DNA of 64,000 nt, from positions 1 to 64,000 of the forward strand of contig JAVBNT010000005.1 in NCBI GenBank assembly GCA_031551355.1, read 5' to 3'. Both the position numbers and the translations under genes were made by a program. The notes under the pieces were generated by a model, which was not told where the DNA came from, did no database searches, and saw only the letters and a list, made by a program, of their open reading frames with translations. Shown here piece after piece: positions 34,961 through 44,089 of this stretch (the stretch's first letter is position 1; every line of letters begins with the position of its first letter). Origin of the DNA: JAVBNT01 sp031551355. GTDB taxonomy: Bacteria > Vulcanimicrobiota > CADAWZ01.

Positions 34961-36160
34961 TTATGTCTCGTCTATTATCGGAGCCGACAGATGTAACGTA
35001 AAGGTACTGCCTTTGCCGTAAGTGCTATCGACAGTTATGTTCCCGCCATGTGCTTCAACTATAAATTTTGCAATAGACAAACCGAGGCCGCGCCCTTCTT
35101 TTTTCAGCGATTTTTTAGGCTCAACCCTATAGAACCGTTCAAAAATTCTGTCTTTTTCCGTTTCGGGAATTCCCATGCCGTTGTCTTCTACGCTTATGAG
35201 AGTTTCTCTGTCTGTTTTCTTAAGGCTAACAGAAACCGAGCCTCCGTCATTAGAGTACTTAACGGCATTGTCAATGAGTATGATCAGAACCTGTCTTATC
35301 CTGTCTTCGTCTATGTCAAGCATCAGCGGTTTCTCAGGTATGGAATAGGATACGCTTACACCTGATTTTTTTGTATAAGGCTGCATGATAGCATGAACTT
35401 TTTTTATCAGTTCGCAGATATCGGTCTCGTGACAGAGCATTTGCACCTGCCTTGCGTCGATCATTGATATATCGAGAAGATCGTTGATCAGCCTCTCAAG
35501 CCTGTGAGCTTCATCACTGATGATCTTTATGAATTTAACGCAAAGCCCGTCATCAAACATCGCCCCCTCAAGAAGTGATTCGGCATATCCCTTAATACAG
35601 GTAAGCGGAGTTCTCAGTTCATGTGAGATGTTGGAAATAAGGTTCGCCATTATCCTTTCGAGATGAGCCTGCAGCGATGCGTCGCGGTGAGCTTCTGCCA
35701 GCAGTCTGTCCGGCTCAAGCCCGCATGATGATTTTATTATTGTATATCCGCTGTTGAAGTAGACATGGTCTGCCACTTCATGATAGCTGCTGTGTTCCTG
35801 AACAATCATTTTCAGCTTTTGCAGAATCCTTGTTGATACCAGTTTCAAATCGGTATCGGAAAAACAGCTTTTACGCCTCGGCGGGGACAGCAGCAGCAGA
35901 ACAAAACGGCCGGGGTGGTTGAGATCTACCACAATACAGTCATCTTCCCTGCAAAGACGGCCCCTTTGTTCCGTAACCGTCTCTCCTATATGAGAGAGAA
36001 GGCGGTTTACCGCATCTTCGCCATGTGTCTGCTGAAGTTCATGAAAATCCATTATGTCAAAGAAGATATATCCTACTTCTTTTCCCTGTTCCATATAGGA
36101 TTCTACTCTTGAATGTGTTGAGGATAGAGTTCCTAGCTTTGTTACCTCATCAAGTGTCAC
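34961..36160 (-). CDS. Sensor histidine kinase with degenerate GGDEF-like N-terminal domain
   Basis: The first 160 residues resemble a nucleotide-cyclase fold: LGTLSSTHSRVESYM, VGYIFFDIMDFHELQQTHGEDA and LLSHIGETV. The catalytic GGDEF hairpin is replaced by HPGRFVLLL, so no cyclase activity is expected. The kinase core follows: H-box NLISNISHELRTPLTCIKGY near 172-191, N-box DNAVKY, G1 DNGMGIP and G2 GRGLGLSIA. No membrane segment is visible, so it is a cytoplasmic sensor. It lies 26 bp after the PhoR-like kinase stop on the same strand, so the two may be cotranscribed. Confidence 0.85.
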   Translation of the reverse strand: MTLDEVTKLGTLSSTHSRVESYMEQGKEVGYIFFDIMDFHELQQTHGEDAVNRLLSHIGETVTEQRGRLCREDDCIVVDLNHPGRFVLLLLSPPRRKSCFSDTDLKLVSTRILQKLKMIVQEHSSYHEVADHVYFNSGYTIIKSSCGLEPDRLLAEAHRDASLQAHLERIMANLISNISHELRTPLTCIKGYAESLLEGAMFDDGLCVKFIKIISDEAHRLERLINDLLDISMIDARQVQMLCHETDICELIKKVHAIMQPYTKKSGVSVSYSIPEKPLMLDIDEDRIRQVLIILIDNAVKYSNDGGSVSVSLKKTDRETLISVEDNGMGIPETEKDRIFERFYRVEPKKSLKKEGRGLGLSIAKFIVEAHGGNITVDSTYGKGSTFTLHLSAPIIDET

Positions 36161-36186
36161 GGTAAATAGTCCTTTCTCAGATAGTT

Positions 36187-37239
36187 CTAGTTTGCAAGTA
36201 ATAAGGAAAATGTGAATTTGGTTCCTTTATCGGGCTCACTTTTTATTTCTATTTTTCCGGACATTTCTTCTATTAATTCTTTTGTTATGGACAATCCGAG
36301 TCCTGTGCCGCCCAGTTGTGCTGCGGGACCTTCCTGAACTCTGTAAAAACGCTCAAAAAGCTTATCCATGTGCTCTTTGGCTATGCCTATTCCGGTATCT
36401 GTGACGGATATTTTTAAGTAACGGCCTGCGTCCATAGCATCTATTTTTATTTCGCCGGATTTTTTTATGCCGGTATATTTTACGGCATTGTCGATTATAT
36501 TTATAAAAACCTGTTTAAGACTGTCTTCTATTGCCATAACGAGAGGCAATCCGCTCGGAAGTTCTGCTGTTATGGTGATATTTTTCTGTTCCGCAACTGA
36601 ACTGAAAAGATGAACTGCTTCATCAAGTACTTTCGTTACCGATACAGGCTTCATTTGCTGCGGTGATGCTTTCTGTCCGGTTTTGCTCATTTCCAGCATA
36701 CTCATAATCAGCCGCGTCATTCTATTTGTTTCGTCATTAATTATTTGCAAAAATTTGCGGCTTATTTCGGGATTTGAGCAATAACTCTCTTCCAGTAATG
36801 TTTCGACATACCCTTTTATGGCTGTCAGCGGTGTTTTAAGCTCATGTGATATATTGGCAACATAATTGTTAAGCGCTTCTTCTATACGGGCGAAATCAGA
36901 TAAATCTCTCAGTATAACAATGGCCCCTAACACTTTTCCGTCATCATTAAGGGCCTGAAACAGTTTTATTTGAAAAGGTCTGTTATGCTGAAGTATAATA
37001 ATTTTTTCAATGGAATTAGGATTTTGATCCCTTGCCATTGACAGAACGAGCTTATTAAATTCCGAAACTAAAATTACATCCCAGATTTTTTTACCTAAAG
37101 AATCTTTAGGAGTAATATTAAATATGTCTCCGGCTCGTTTGTTAAGCAATTTTATAACGCCGTTTTTGTCTATTGCAATTGTGGCGTCTTCAAGATTCTC
37201 AATAGCAATGTCCTGAAGCTTGCTCTCTTTGCGGGACAT
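36187..37239 (-). CDS. PAS-domain sensor histidine kinase, PhoR-like
   Basis: An N-terminal PAS domain (IENLEDATIAIDKNGVIKLL to VILRDLSDF) is followed by the H-box VANISHELKTPLTAIKGYVE near 128-147, N-box INIIDNAVKYTG, G1 DTGIGIA and G2 GGTGLGLSI. No membrane helix is seen, so the signal is probably sensed in the cytoplasm. It follows the PhoB-like gene with the ATG overlapping its stop, making an obvious two-component pair. Confidence 0.92.
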   Translation of the reverse strand: MSRKESKLQDIAIENLEDATIAIDKNGVIKLLNKRAGDIFNITPKDSLGKKIWDVILVSEFNKLVLSMARDQNPNSIEKIIILQHNRPFQIKLFQALNDDGKVLGAIVILRDLSDFARIEEALNNYVANISHELKTPLTAIKGYVETLLEESYCSNPEISRKFLQIINDETNRMTRLIMSMLEMSKTGQKASPQQMKPVSVTKVLDEAVHLFSSVAEQKNITITAELPSGLPLVMAIEDSLKQVFINIIDNAVKYTGIKKSGEIKIDAMDAGRYLKISVTDTGIGIAKEHMDKLFERFYRVQEGPAAQLGGTGLGLSITKELIEEMSGKIEIKSEPDKGTKFTFSLLLAN

Positions 37240-37934
37240 TAATCTTTTCCCTCATACTGGAATTTATATCCTATTCCATGAACAGTTCTTAAAAAGCGGG
37301 GATTAGCGGCGTCTTCCTCTATTTTCTGCCGCAGCCGCCTCATATGAACGTCTACGGTTCTGGTGTCTCCCAGATAATCATATCCCCACAACTGCTCAAG
37401 TAAAAAGTCTCTTGTAAAAACTTTGCCCGGATTTGTCGCCAATAATTTCAGCAGATCGAATTCTTTAGGTTTAAGATCTACTTCGTTTCCTTTTAGCCTG
37501 ACCTCATGCTTCATAAGGTTGATCGTCAGTTCTTCAAATGTGAGTTCATCTTTTTCATCAAGCTTGGAACTTGTACGTCTGAGAACAGCTTTGACCCTTG
37601 CTACTAGTTCACGAGGTGAGAAAGGTTTTGTAACGTAATCGTCGGCACCCAATTCAAGACCGAGAATTTTGTCAATTTCTTCGCCTTTGGCCGTTGCCAT
37701 AATAATAGGTATTCTGGTTTCTTTGCGTATTATTCTGCATACTTCAAGTCCGCCTTGACCGGGAAGCATGATGTCAAGAACGATCAAATCGGGACGCTCC
37801 TGTTTTGCAAGCGTGACGGCTTCAAATCCGTCATATGCATTGATAACCTCATAACCTTCTTTTTCCAGGTTGTATTTTAATAGCTCGACAATATTTCTTT
37901 CATCGTCAACCACAAGGATTTTTTCCTTGGCCAT
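37239..37934 (-). CDS. OmpR/PhoB-family response regulator
   Basis: A receiver domain with acidic pocket VVDDE, phospho-acceptor Asp in LIVLDIMLPGQGG near 54, and TAKG and KPFSPREL loops is joined to a winged-helix DNA-binding domain with FDLLKLLATNPGKVFTRD, then TVDVHMRRLRQKIE. 231 residues is standard. Paired with the PhoR-like kinase downstream. Phosphate response is possible but there are no pst genes here. Confidence 0.95.
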   Translation of the reverse strand: MAKEKILVVDDERNIVELLKYNLEKEGYEVINAYDGFEAVTLAKQERPDLIVLDIMLPGQGGLEVCRIIRKETRIPIIMATAKGEEIDKILGLELGADDYVTKPFSPRELVARVKAVLRRTSSKLDEKDELTFEELTINLMKHEVRLKGNEVDLKPKEFDLLKLLATNPGKVFTRDFLLEQLWGYDYLGDTRTVDVHMRRLRQKIEEDAANPRFLRTVHGIGYKFQYEGKD

Positions 37935-37972
37935 CAGATTTAATCCCCCTTTTTTTGGGTTTTATAAGAATT

Positions 37973-38773
37973 CTATTTTAGGGCGAAGATTGCCGCCATA
38001 CGGCCGGTATCTCTTTTGTCTCGTCTGTAAGAATAAAACAAATCACTGTTACAGGAAGTGCATTTTTCCGCAACTGAAATATTTTCCGATAGTAATCCGC
38101 TTTTAAGCAATAGTCCTTTATTGATGTCCCATAAATTTATATGATACTTTCCACTATTATTTGATGCTGAAATATATAAATCCTTCCAATCGGGAAATGC
38201 ACTGATGAATTCTTGTGCCACATCGGCATCCACCTCGAAGCAGCATTTGCCGATGGAAGGGGCAATCGCGGCAAGACATTGCTGCGGATCCGTTCCGTAT
38301 TCGGCTTTCATTGCTTCAATTGTGTTTGTTACTATTTTTGCGGCCGTACCTCTCCAGCCGGCATGGACGAGAGCAATAGCCGGCGTTTTTCTATCAAGTA
38401 TAAACACAGGTACGCAATCGGCATAAAGAATTACCAGAGGTTCATTCGGCAGATGTGTCATTACCGCATCGGCAATGGTTTTACCATTATTGTCTTCCCT
38501 GTTTTTGATCGCATAGACTTTATTGCCGTGTTCAAGATCTATTGACTCCGATGGATAGTATCCTATTGCCTTCTCTATCAAATCCCTGTTTGCGGCAACA
38601 TTTTCTTCTGAATCCATAGTTGTCTTTCCGGGATTGAGCGTTGCATAGTTCCCTGAGCTGACGCCGCTATGTCTTGTCGTGAAGCAGTGAGTGACCTGTC
38701 CTGATTTTTCAAAATTGCCGAAAACGCAATATTTTACGTTTTTATTTTCTTTTATGCCGCATTCTTTGTTCAT
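37973..38773 (-). CDS. pgeF: Peptidoglycan editing factor PgeF (YfiH/laccase-domain)
   Basis: This 266-residue protein contains HCFTTRHSGVSSGNYATLN, VILYADCVPVFILD and VHAGWRGTAAKIV, then IAPSIGKCCFEVD. The conserved His and Cys of the YfiH/YlmD active site are present. Homologues remove misincorporated amino acids from UDP-MurNAc peptides and also act on nucleosides. It lies upstream of the radical SAM gene on the same strand. Confidence 0.93.
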   Translation of the reverse strand: MNKECGIKENKNVKYCVFGNFEKSGQVTHCFTTRHSGVSSGNYATLNPGKTTMDSEENVAANRDLIEKAIGYYPSESIDLEHGNKVYAIKNREDNNGKTIADAVMTHLPNEPLVILYADCVPVFILDRKTPAIALVHAGWRGTAAKIVTNTIEAMKAEYGTDPQQCLAAIAPSIGKCCFEVDADVAQEFISAFPDWKDLYISASNNSGKYHINLWDINKGLLLKSGLLSENISVAEKCTSCNSDLFYSYRRDKRDTGRMAAIFALK

Positions 38774-38820
38774 AAAGCATATACCATCCGTTTTTTAACC
38801 TGTTCGGTTGATTAATTATA

Positions 38821-40389
38821 CTACATAACACATAGTTTATTCCAGCCAGCCGGTTCATCAGGCCCGCGTTCTCTTAAATAGGCAGTGACGTCAATATTTT
38901 TTTTCTTTGCTTCCCTGATAAACCCGTTTAATGAGATTTCGCCGTTTAATCCTTCCATTATTTGCGCAAGCTTCCTGTCTCCTCTTGAAAGAATTCCCTG
39001 CAATATGGAGTCTTTCGGATTTTCACCCTGTACGTTCACGCCGGCAGGGATGCCGGATTTTATAATTGCCAGCCTTCTGTTTATTGTTTCAAGATCTGCC
39101 TGTGCGGCTCTTTCAAGCCCGGTTGACGCTTTCGGGACGAAGGGAGCAATGGATGCGGTGATTTGAATGTTTTTTTCTTTTCTCATCGAGCGTATTTTTG
39201 TTAGCATGCGGCTTATTTCGGCAGCATCTTCGTCCTTTTCTCCCGGCAGTCCGAGCATAAAATAAAGTCTTATGGAACTGATTCCGTTGTCGATAGCTTT
39301 TTGCAGTCCATCATAGAATATATTGTCGCTCATTTTTTTGCCGATGGATATTCTCAGAGTTTCGCTCCCGCTCTCCGGAGCAATTGTTATTATTCCATTG
39401 CCTTCGTTAAGGATAAAATCAAGTGTGATTTCGTCAAGCCTGTCAACTCTTAATGAGGAAAACCCTATCTTGATATTTTTTTTTCTAAAATAACCGAGAA
39501 TCGCGGAAAATTCAGGATGGGTATTTATGCATGCGCCAATCAGGCCTACTTTTTTCACCACATCTCCGGCATCTTCAATGCTTGCGAAAATGTCTGCGGC
39601 TTTTCTGTATTTCAGCTTCCCAAAACAGTTTCCAACGGCACAAAAGTTGCATGCAAAAGGGCAGCCTGTCATTATTTCCATTAGAAAGGTATTTTTAAAC
39701 TCGGTATGTTCCGACAGTATTGCGGAGTCAAAAAAAGCATTTTTAATTACCGGCTCAGAAATGAGTTTACCGGCAGACTGACGAGTATGCTGGCCTGGAT
39801 CTGCATGAATTGACGGAACATACACTCCTTTTATTTCCGATAGCTTCTTAAGAAGTGTTTCTCTGGTTTTATTCCGCTTTATGGCCTCTGTAACAAGGTT
39901 TAGGGTGTTTTCCGCTCTTCCGATTATGATAAAATCCATAAAGTCGGCAATCGGTTCGGGATTTAGATATGTAACGGCACCGCCGCAGAAAACAAGCGGA
40001 TCAAAATCCTGTCTTTCTCTTGAAAACAGGGGGATATTCGTCATCTGCAGAATTGATACAACATTTAAAAAATCAGGTTCGAATGATATTGAAAATGCAA
40101 GAACGTCGAAATCATGCAACTGCTTTTGAGTCTCCAGCGAACGGAGGTTTTTCTCTTTTCTGAAAAACGGCACATATTGCTTTTCAGGGTAAAAAGCTCT
40201 CTCGCAGGATATGGTCAAATATTTGTTGAATAAAGCGTACAAGGCATGAAAGCCGAGATTTGACATTCCGACGGAATACCTGTTAGGGTATACCAGTGCG
40301 ACGGAAAGATCACCGCCGTTTGTGCGTTTTATAATAGCAGTTTCTTTTTCGTATAGTTTTTTTGCCTCTAAAATCCAGTCCCATTTCAT
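38821..40389 (-). CDS. B12-binding-fold radical SAM protein (TIGR03960-like)
   Basis: This 522-residue protein starts with a short cobalamin-binding-like fold including VALVYPNRYSVGMSNLGFHA, as in the TIGR03960 group. The radical SAM core has MEIMTGCPFACNFCAVG, the CxxxCxxC cluster motif, at about residues 238-254. RLYFMLGLPGEKDEDAAEI is the family's C-terminal barrel signature. The reaction is unknown. In many genomes relatives sit beside a TIGR03936 gene, which is absent here. Confidence 0.85.
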   Translation of the reverse strand: MKWDWILEAKKLYEKETAIIKRTNGGDLSVALVYPNRYSVGMSNLGFHALYALFNKYLTISCERAFYPEKQYVPFFRKEKNLRSLETQKQLHDFDVLAFSISFEPDFLNVVSILQMTNIPLFSRERQDFDPLVFCGGAVTYLNPEPIADFMDFIIIGRAENTLNLVTEAIKRNKTRETLLKKLSEIKGVYVPSIHADPGQHTRQSAGKLISEPVIKNAFFDSAILSEHTEFKNTFLMEIMTGCPFACNFCAVGNCFGKLKYRKAADIFASIEDAGDVVKKVGLIGACINTHPEFSAILGYFRKKNIKIGFSSLRVDRLDEITLDFILNEGNGIITIAPESGSETLRISIGKKMSDNIFYDGLQKAIDNGISSIRLYFMLGLPGEKDEDAAEISRMLTKIRSMRKEKNIQITASIAPFVPKASTGLERAAQADLETINRRLAIIKSGIPAGVNVQGENPKDSILQGILSRGDRKLAQIMEGLNGEISLNGFIREAKKKNIDVTAYLRERGPDEPAGWNKLCVM

Positions 40390-40535
40390 ATGAATATTAG
40401 TTCCTAAAAGTAGTGTTGACTAAAATATTCTTTTAAGTATACTATGAATTAATAATGATTGTAAAGTTTACGAGTATTCGTCTGGCGTCGCGATAACATG
40501 GCGCTTTACATTTTTCTTGAAGACGGAGTGAGCGC

Positions 40536-41012
40536 ATGGTTAATGTAAGGGTGAGAGTAGGTGTTTTGATCCTCAACGACAATAAAATTCTTTTGGTTGA
40601 GCATCAGAAAAACGGTGTCAGTTATTGGCTCATACCCGGGGGCGGTCTTGATTTTGGTGAGACTGTTGTTCAATGTGCCAAGCGTGAGGTTAAGGAAGAA
40701 ACCAATCTGGATATAGACCTCGGCAGGTTTCTGTTCAGTTCTGAAAGTATTGCTCCCGACGGTTCCAGACATGTCGTAAATCTGTTCTTTTTGGGACATA
40801 TTGAGAACAGTTGTATTCAGGAGCTTAGGGTAGGAGAAGAAGAACGGCTTAAAAGCGTATCTTTTATTGATATAAATGAACTTGATACGATAGAACTGCA
40901 TCCGCCTTTCGGCCAGCAGCTCAAAAGAATGCTTTTGGACGGCCTGACCGAGGAAAATTCAAGATCGGAGCAGTATCTGGGAAATTTCTGGAAGAATTAT
41001 CCGGTTCTTTAA
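40536..41012 (+). CDS. Nudix hydrolase
   Basis: This 158-residue protein carries the Nudix box (GGGLDFGETVVQCAKREVKE with EETNLDI following). These residues bind metal and cleave nucleoside diphosphate-X substrates. The RVRVGVLILNDNKILLVEHQ strand precedes it. Substrate cannot be told. Probably cotranscribed with yidD, which starts 6 bp downstream. Confidence 0.93.
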   Translation: MVNVRVRVGVLILNDNKILLVEHQKNGVSYWLIPGGGLDFGETVVQCAKREVKEETNLDIDLGRFLFSSESIAPDGSRHVVNLFFLGHIENSCIQELRVGEEERLKSVSFIDINELDTIELHPPFGQQLKRMLLDGLTEENSRSEQYLGNFWKNYPVL

Positions 41013-41018
41013 CTATAA

Positions 41019-41363
41019 ATGAGTTCATTGATTTCTTTTATAAATTGCGGCAGAAAAAACGGTGCAAAAGTTATTTGCATCGTTTTTATTTTATTTGCTC
41101 TGCTTTTTGGTGAGAGTTTTTTGCCGCAGCGTTTTCAATTTACCGCCCGTTTAGCTGTTTCGGCCATTTCGCTGTACCAGTATGCAGTCAGCGGCAACCT
41201 GCGCCGTATGGGAATAAGAATCTGCAAATATGAGCCGACCTGCAGCGAATATACGAAACAGTCAATCATCCGCCATGGAACTCTGAAAGGTTCGCTGCTT
41301 GGTGTCTGGCGAATCGGCCGGTGTAATCCCTGTTCGCGCGGCGGATACGATCCTGTTAAATAA
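41019..41363 (+). CDS. yidD: Membrane protein insertion efficiency factor YidD
   Basis: ICKYEPTCSEYTKQSIIRHG and GRCNPCSRGGYDPV are the YidD signature with its conserved cysteines. The family is usually 70-90 residues; this one has an extra N-terminal hydrophobic stretch (about residues 15-35). YidD aids YidC-dependent insertion at the inner membrane. The usual rpmH-rnpA-yidD-yidC order is absent. Confidence 0.93.
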   Translation: MSSLISFINCGRKNGAKVICIVFILFALLFGESFLPQRFQFTARLAVSAISLYQYAVSGNLRRMGIRICKYEPTCSEYTKQSIIRHGTLKGSLLGVWRIGRCNPCSRGGYDPVK

Positions 41364-41551
41364 GTTTTTCAAAAATAAGCAGGTATTCTATAATGGGAAC
41401 GTAAAATTGAGATGTTAAATTGTAGGAAATTTTAATATTTTTTACATAATTTTAATACTTTTAATTTTGTTGTAAGATATTTGTTTGTTTTGTAATGATA
41501 TAATAGATATAGAGCATTAATTAAAAAAATTAAGCGGAGGTTCTTTTTATT
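41364..41551. other. AT-rich leader of the wall-hydrolase pair
   Basis: 188 bp with no gene. TATAAT near 41498 could be a -10 element. A GGAGG site lies about 13 nt before the ATG at 41552. Confidence 0.35.
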
Positions 41552-42454
41552 ATGTTTGGAAATATTTCATCACTATCGGGATTGGGTAATATGGGTGGGA
41601 TTTCCTGTATGCCGCAAATTTCTCTGGGTCTTTCGGTTAATATAAACTCCGGTGTAAATATGGCGGACCGTCTTGGGTTGTCAGGGGATATGAAAGAAGG
41701 CTTCTCTTCGAATCCGATTGCCTCAATGATGGGTTCTTCTCCATGTATGGGTATGGGAAGCGGCATGGGCATGGTTCCGGGATTTGGCGGATCATGTAAC
41801 CAAATGGGCAGTATGTTCGGCGGAATGATGCAAATGATGATGCAGCAACAACAGCAGCAAATGCTCATGATGATGATGATGCTTATGATGATGATGCAAC
41901 AGCAGCAAAACGGTTTCGGCGGCGGTATGGGAATGCCAGGGATGAGCGATGTCGGCGGATCCGGCGGAGGATATGGATCTCCTGTTGGAATGAGCACGCC
42001 GGGAGCATCTTCGGGAGGAAGTCCGGTTCAGAGTGCCGGCTCATCTTCTCCTGTAAATCAGGCCGGACCTAATGGCGTCGGCGGCGATATCGTGAATATA
42101 GCCGCGTCAAGACTGGGAGATCCTTATAGTCAGGAGAAAAGAGGTCAGGGCCGATTTACCGATTGTTCTTATCTGACACAATGGAGCTATAAACAGAAAG
42201 GCATAAAGCTTGAGGGAACTGCCGGAGAACAGCTTAGGCAAGCCGAGAAAAATGGCTGGACGATCAGTAAAGATCAGCTTCAGCCGGGAGACCTGGTATT
42301 TTGGGGCGGCAATTCAAGCCGATATAAAGGCTGTGGCCATGTCGGTATCTATGCCGGAGACGGTTATTGTATTGAGGCAAGTAGCAGTAAGGGGCAGGTT
42401 GTAAAAAGAAAAATGTGGGGCAACCCAATCGGTTACGCGCGCCCTCAAAAATAG
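41552..42454 (+). CDS. NlpC/P60 peptidoglycan hydrolase with Met/Gly/Gln-rich N-terminus
   Basis: The C-terminal 125 residues form an NlpC/P60 domain with catalytic Cys in FTDCSYLTQW, LQPGDLVFW and catalytic His in GCGHVGIYAG. It cleaves D-glutamyl-meso-diaminopimelate or similar bonds. The first 170 residues have no signal peptide. They begin MFGNISSLSGLGNM and contain GMGMVPGFGGSCNQMGSMFGG, a Met/Gln tract (about residues 91-117) and a Gly/Ser/Pro linker. The same N-terminal layout opens the next gene. The export route is unclear; the N-terminus may be a novel targeting or assembly segment. Confidence 0.85.
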   Translation: MFGNISSLSGLGNMGGISCMPQISLGLSVNINSGVNMADRLGLSGDMKEGFSSNPIASMMGSSPCMGMGSGMGMVPGFGGSCNQMGSMFGGMMQMMMQQQQQQMLMMMMMLMMMMQQQQNGFGGGMGMPGMSDVGGSGGGYGSPVGMSTPGASSGGSPVQSAGSSSPVNQAGPNGVGGDIVNIAASRLGDPYSQEKRGQGRFTDCSYLTQWSYKQKGIKLEGTAGEQLRQAEKNGWTISKDQLQPGDLVFWGGNSSRYKGCGHVGIYAGDGYCIEASSSKGQVVKRKMWGNPIGYARPQK

Positions 42455-42554
42455 TATTTTGATATGATTTTAGTATAGCTTTAGGTATATTTCTGTAGAA
42501 TTTTTCTTACTAATTTTTTAAGTTTATTCCCTGTTTATTTTGAAGGAGTGTATA

Positions 42555-43805
42555 ATGTTATCTAATATATCTTCATTTAATAATGTTTCTGTCGGCGGAA
42601 TGAATCCGCTGTTTTCCGCGAATGCTTTGCCTGCGGCATTGTCAAATGTTGCAATGCCTGCTAGAGATTCGTCTGCAATATCGGCCGATATTCGAGAGGC
42701 TTTTACGTCAGGAATGTCCTTGCCGGGAATGAATAATGATTTGGGGCTTGGCTTTAACTCGGGAATGGGCATGGTTCCCGGATTTTCATCGGCGGCAAAC
42801 CTTGCGGGCAGTATGTTTGGCGGGCAGGCGCAATATTCCGATGTGTATATGCAGATGATGGTACTCATGCAGATGCTGCAGATGATGAATGCCCAGGGAA
42901 TGGATTCTGCTGCGCCTTCATCCGTATCTCCGTCTTCTTCCGGACATTCGTCTTCGTCTGCAGGTTCGGGAAAATCTTCCGCGAAACGTTCGTCCTCTTC
43001 CAAGTCGGGCTCTTCTTCAGGGAAAAAGAGTTCGGGAAAAAAGAGCTCAGGAGAATCGTCAAAAACATCTTCATCGGAGAGAACGTCATCTTCGTCTTCC
43101 GGCAAGAGTTCCGAATCTGCTTCCGTGAAAACGGCGGCGGCGTCTTCACGGGCGGAAAGCATTTCTGTGCAGTCTTCATCCGGTTCTTCCTCCTCTGCAA
43201 CTGTTTCTCAGGGCGCTTCAGTGTCAGGGACCCGATCGTCTTCCGAGCGCAAAACAGATGAATTTGGAGTAATTCCTTCGATAGATGATCCTTTGCCGGA
43301 GCCTATTGCCACAAAAGGCGAGGCGAAGGATGGCAGAGTTCCGATAGATCGTTTTGAGGATAATCCTGACATACCCGATTTTATCGGTAAGGGTGATAAG
43401 GCTATCAGCAAGGAGTTTGGAGAACCTGGAGACTTGAAGAATATGGTTGATATAGAAGTTCCTGGCGGCCCGGGTGGAGCGATGAAGACGCTTAAATGTA
43501 ACAGAAAAATTGCAGATCGCCTTACGGCTGTTTATGAGGAACTGCAAGCTAGAGGCCTGTCCGGCAATATAGTAGAAGACGGCGGACATAGTTTCCAGGA
43601 CAGAACTACAAGGAATGGCAATAGAAGCCTTCATTCCTGGGGCATTGCCGTTGATGTGAATTGTGCAGGCAATGCGTATGGCCAGAGGAACCAGACGGAA
43701 GAGCAAAGGTTGATCGCTCAGGTTTTTGCAAAATACGGATTCCAGCAGCTTGCTTATGATCCGATGCATTTTCAATTCTGTCTGAGATTTCCATCAGATA
43801 AATAA
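42555..43805 (+). CDS. M15-type D-Ala-D-Ala carboxypeptidase-like protein with Ser-rich linker
   Basis: The C-terminal 130 residues match the peptidase M15 (VanY-like) fold, with SLHSWGIAVDVNC (His and Asp zinc ligands) and DPMHFQF (third His). Such enzymes trim the terminal D-Ala of peptidoglycan. The N-terminus resembles the preceding gene: MLSNISSFN, then GMGMVPGFSSAANLAGSMFGG and a Met-rich stretch, without a signal peptide. A Ser/Lys/Gly-rich linker of about 120 residues follows. The ATG at 42555 is preceded by AAGGAG; a TTG at 42540 is less likely. The gene pair shares regulation by proximity (about 100 bp gap). Confidence 0.85.
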   Translation: MLSNISSFNNVSVGGMNPLFSANALPAALSNVAMPARDSSAISADIREAFTSGMSLPGMNNDLGLGFNSGMGMVPGFSSAANLAGSMFGGQAQYSDVYMQMMVLMQMLQMMNAQGMDSAAPSSVSPSSSGHSSSSAGSGKSSAKRSSSSKSGSSSGKKSSGKKSSGESSKTSSSERTSSSSSGKSSESASVKTAAASSRAESISVQSSSGSSSSATVSQGASVSGTRSSSERKTDEFGVIPSIDDPLPEPIATKGEAKDGRVPIDRFEDNPDIPDFIGKGDKAISKEFGEPGDLKNMVDIEVPGGPGGAMKTLKCNRKIADRLTAVYEELQARGLSGNIVEDGGHSFQDRTTRNGNRSLHSWGIAVDVNCAGNAYGQRNQTEEQRLIAQVFAKYGFQQLAYDPMHFQFCLRFPSDK

Positions 43806-43915
43806 ATTTTTACTTTGTTGATGAAATTGGAGGAGAATGTAAATTCTCAGAGAACTATTCTTTTAGCATCGCAGTAATATTGTTTATTTTATAAATTTAA
43901 AAATATCTTCAAGTA

Positions 43916-43953
43916 GGGGACCTGCTTAAAATTTTGGCAGTTTCCCCTTTTTT
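43916..43953 (+). terminator. Intrinsic terminator after the wall-hydrolase pair
   Basis: GGGGA...TGC (from 43916) pairs with GCA...TCCCC (to 43947), followed by TTTTTT. Confidence 0.8.
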
Positions 43954-44089
43954 ATTTTTTAAGAGTTTATTCGGTCCCCGGTTTCTTTGGGGGGAGAAAT
44001 TAGTCTTTTGACTTTTTGGGGACCTTATAAACATTTTTTAATTACAAACTTTTTTCACCCTACACTTAAAATAGAGCGGTAGTTTATTT

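Noticed and set aside
41821..41910. Met/Gln codon tract that could be a simple-sequence phase-variable repeat
   Set aside because: The ATG and CAG/CAA triplets are mixed and triplet changes keep frame, so on/off switching is not expected.
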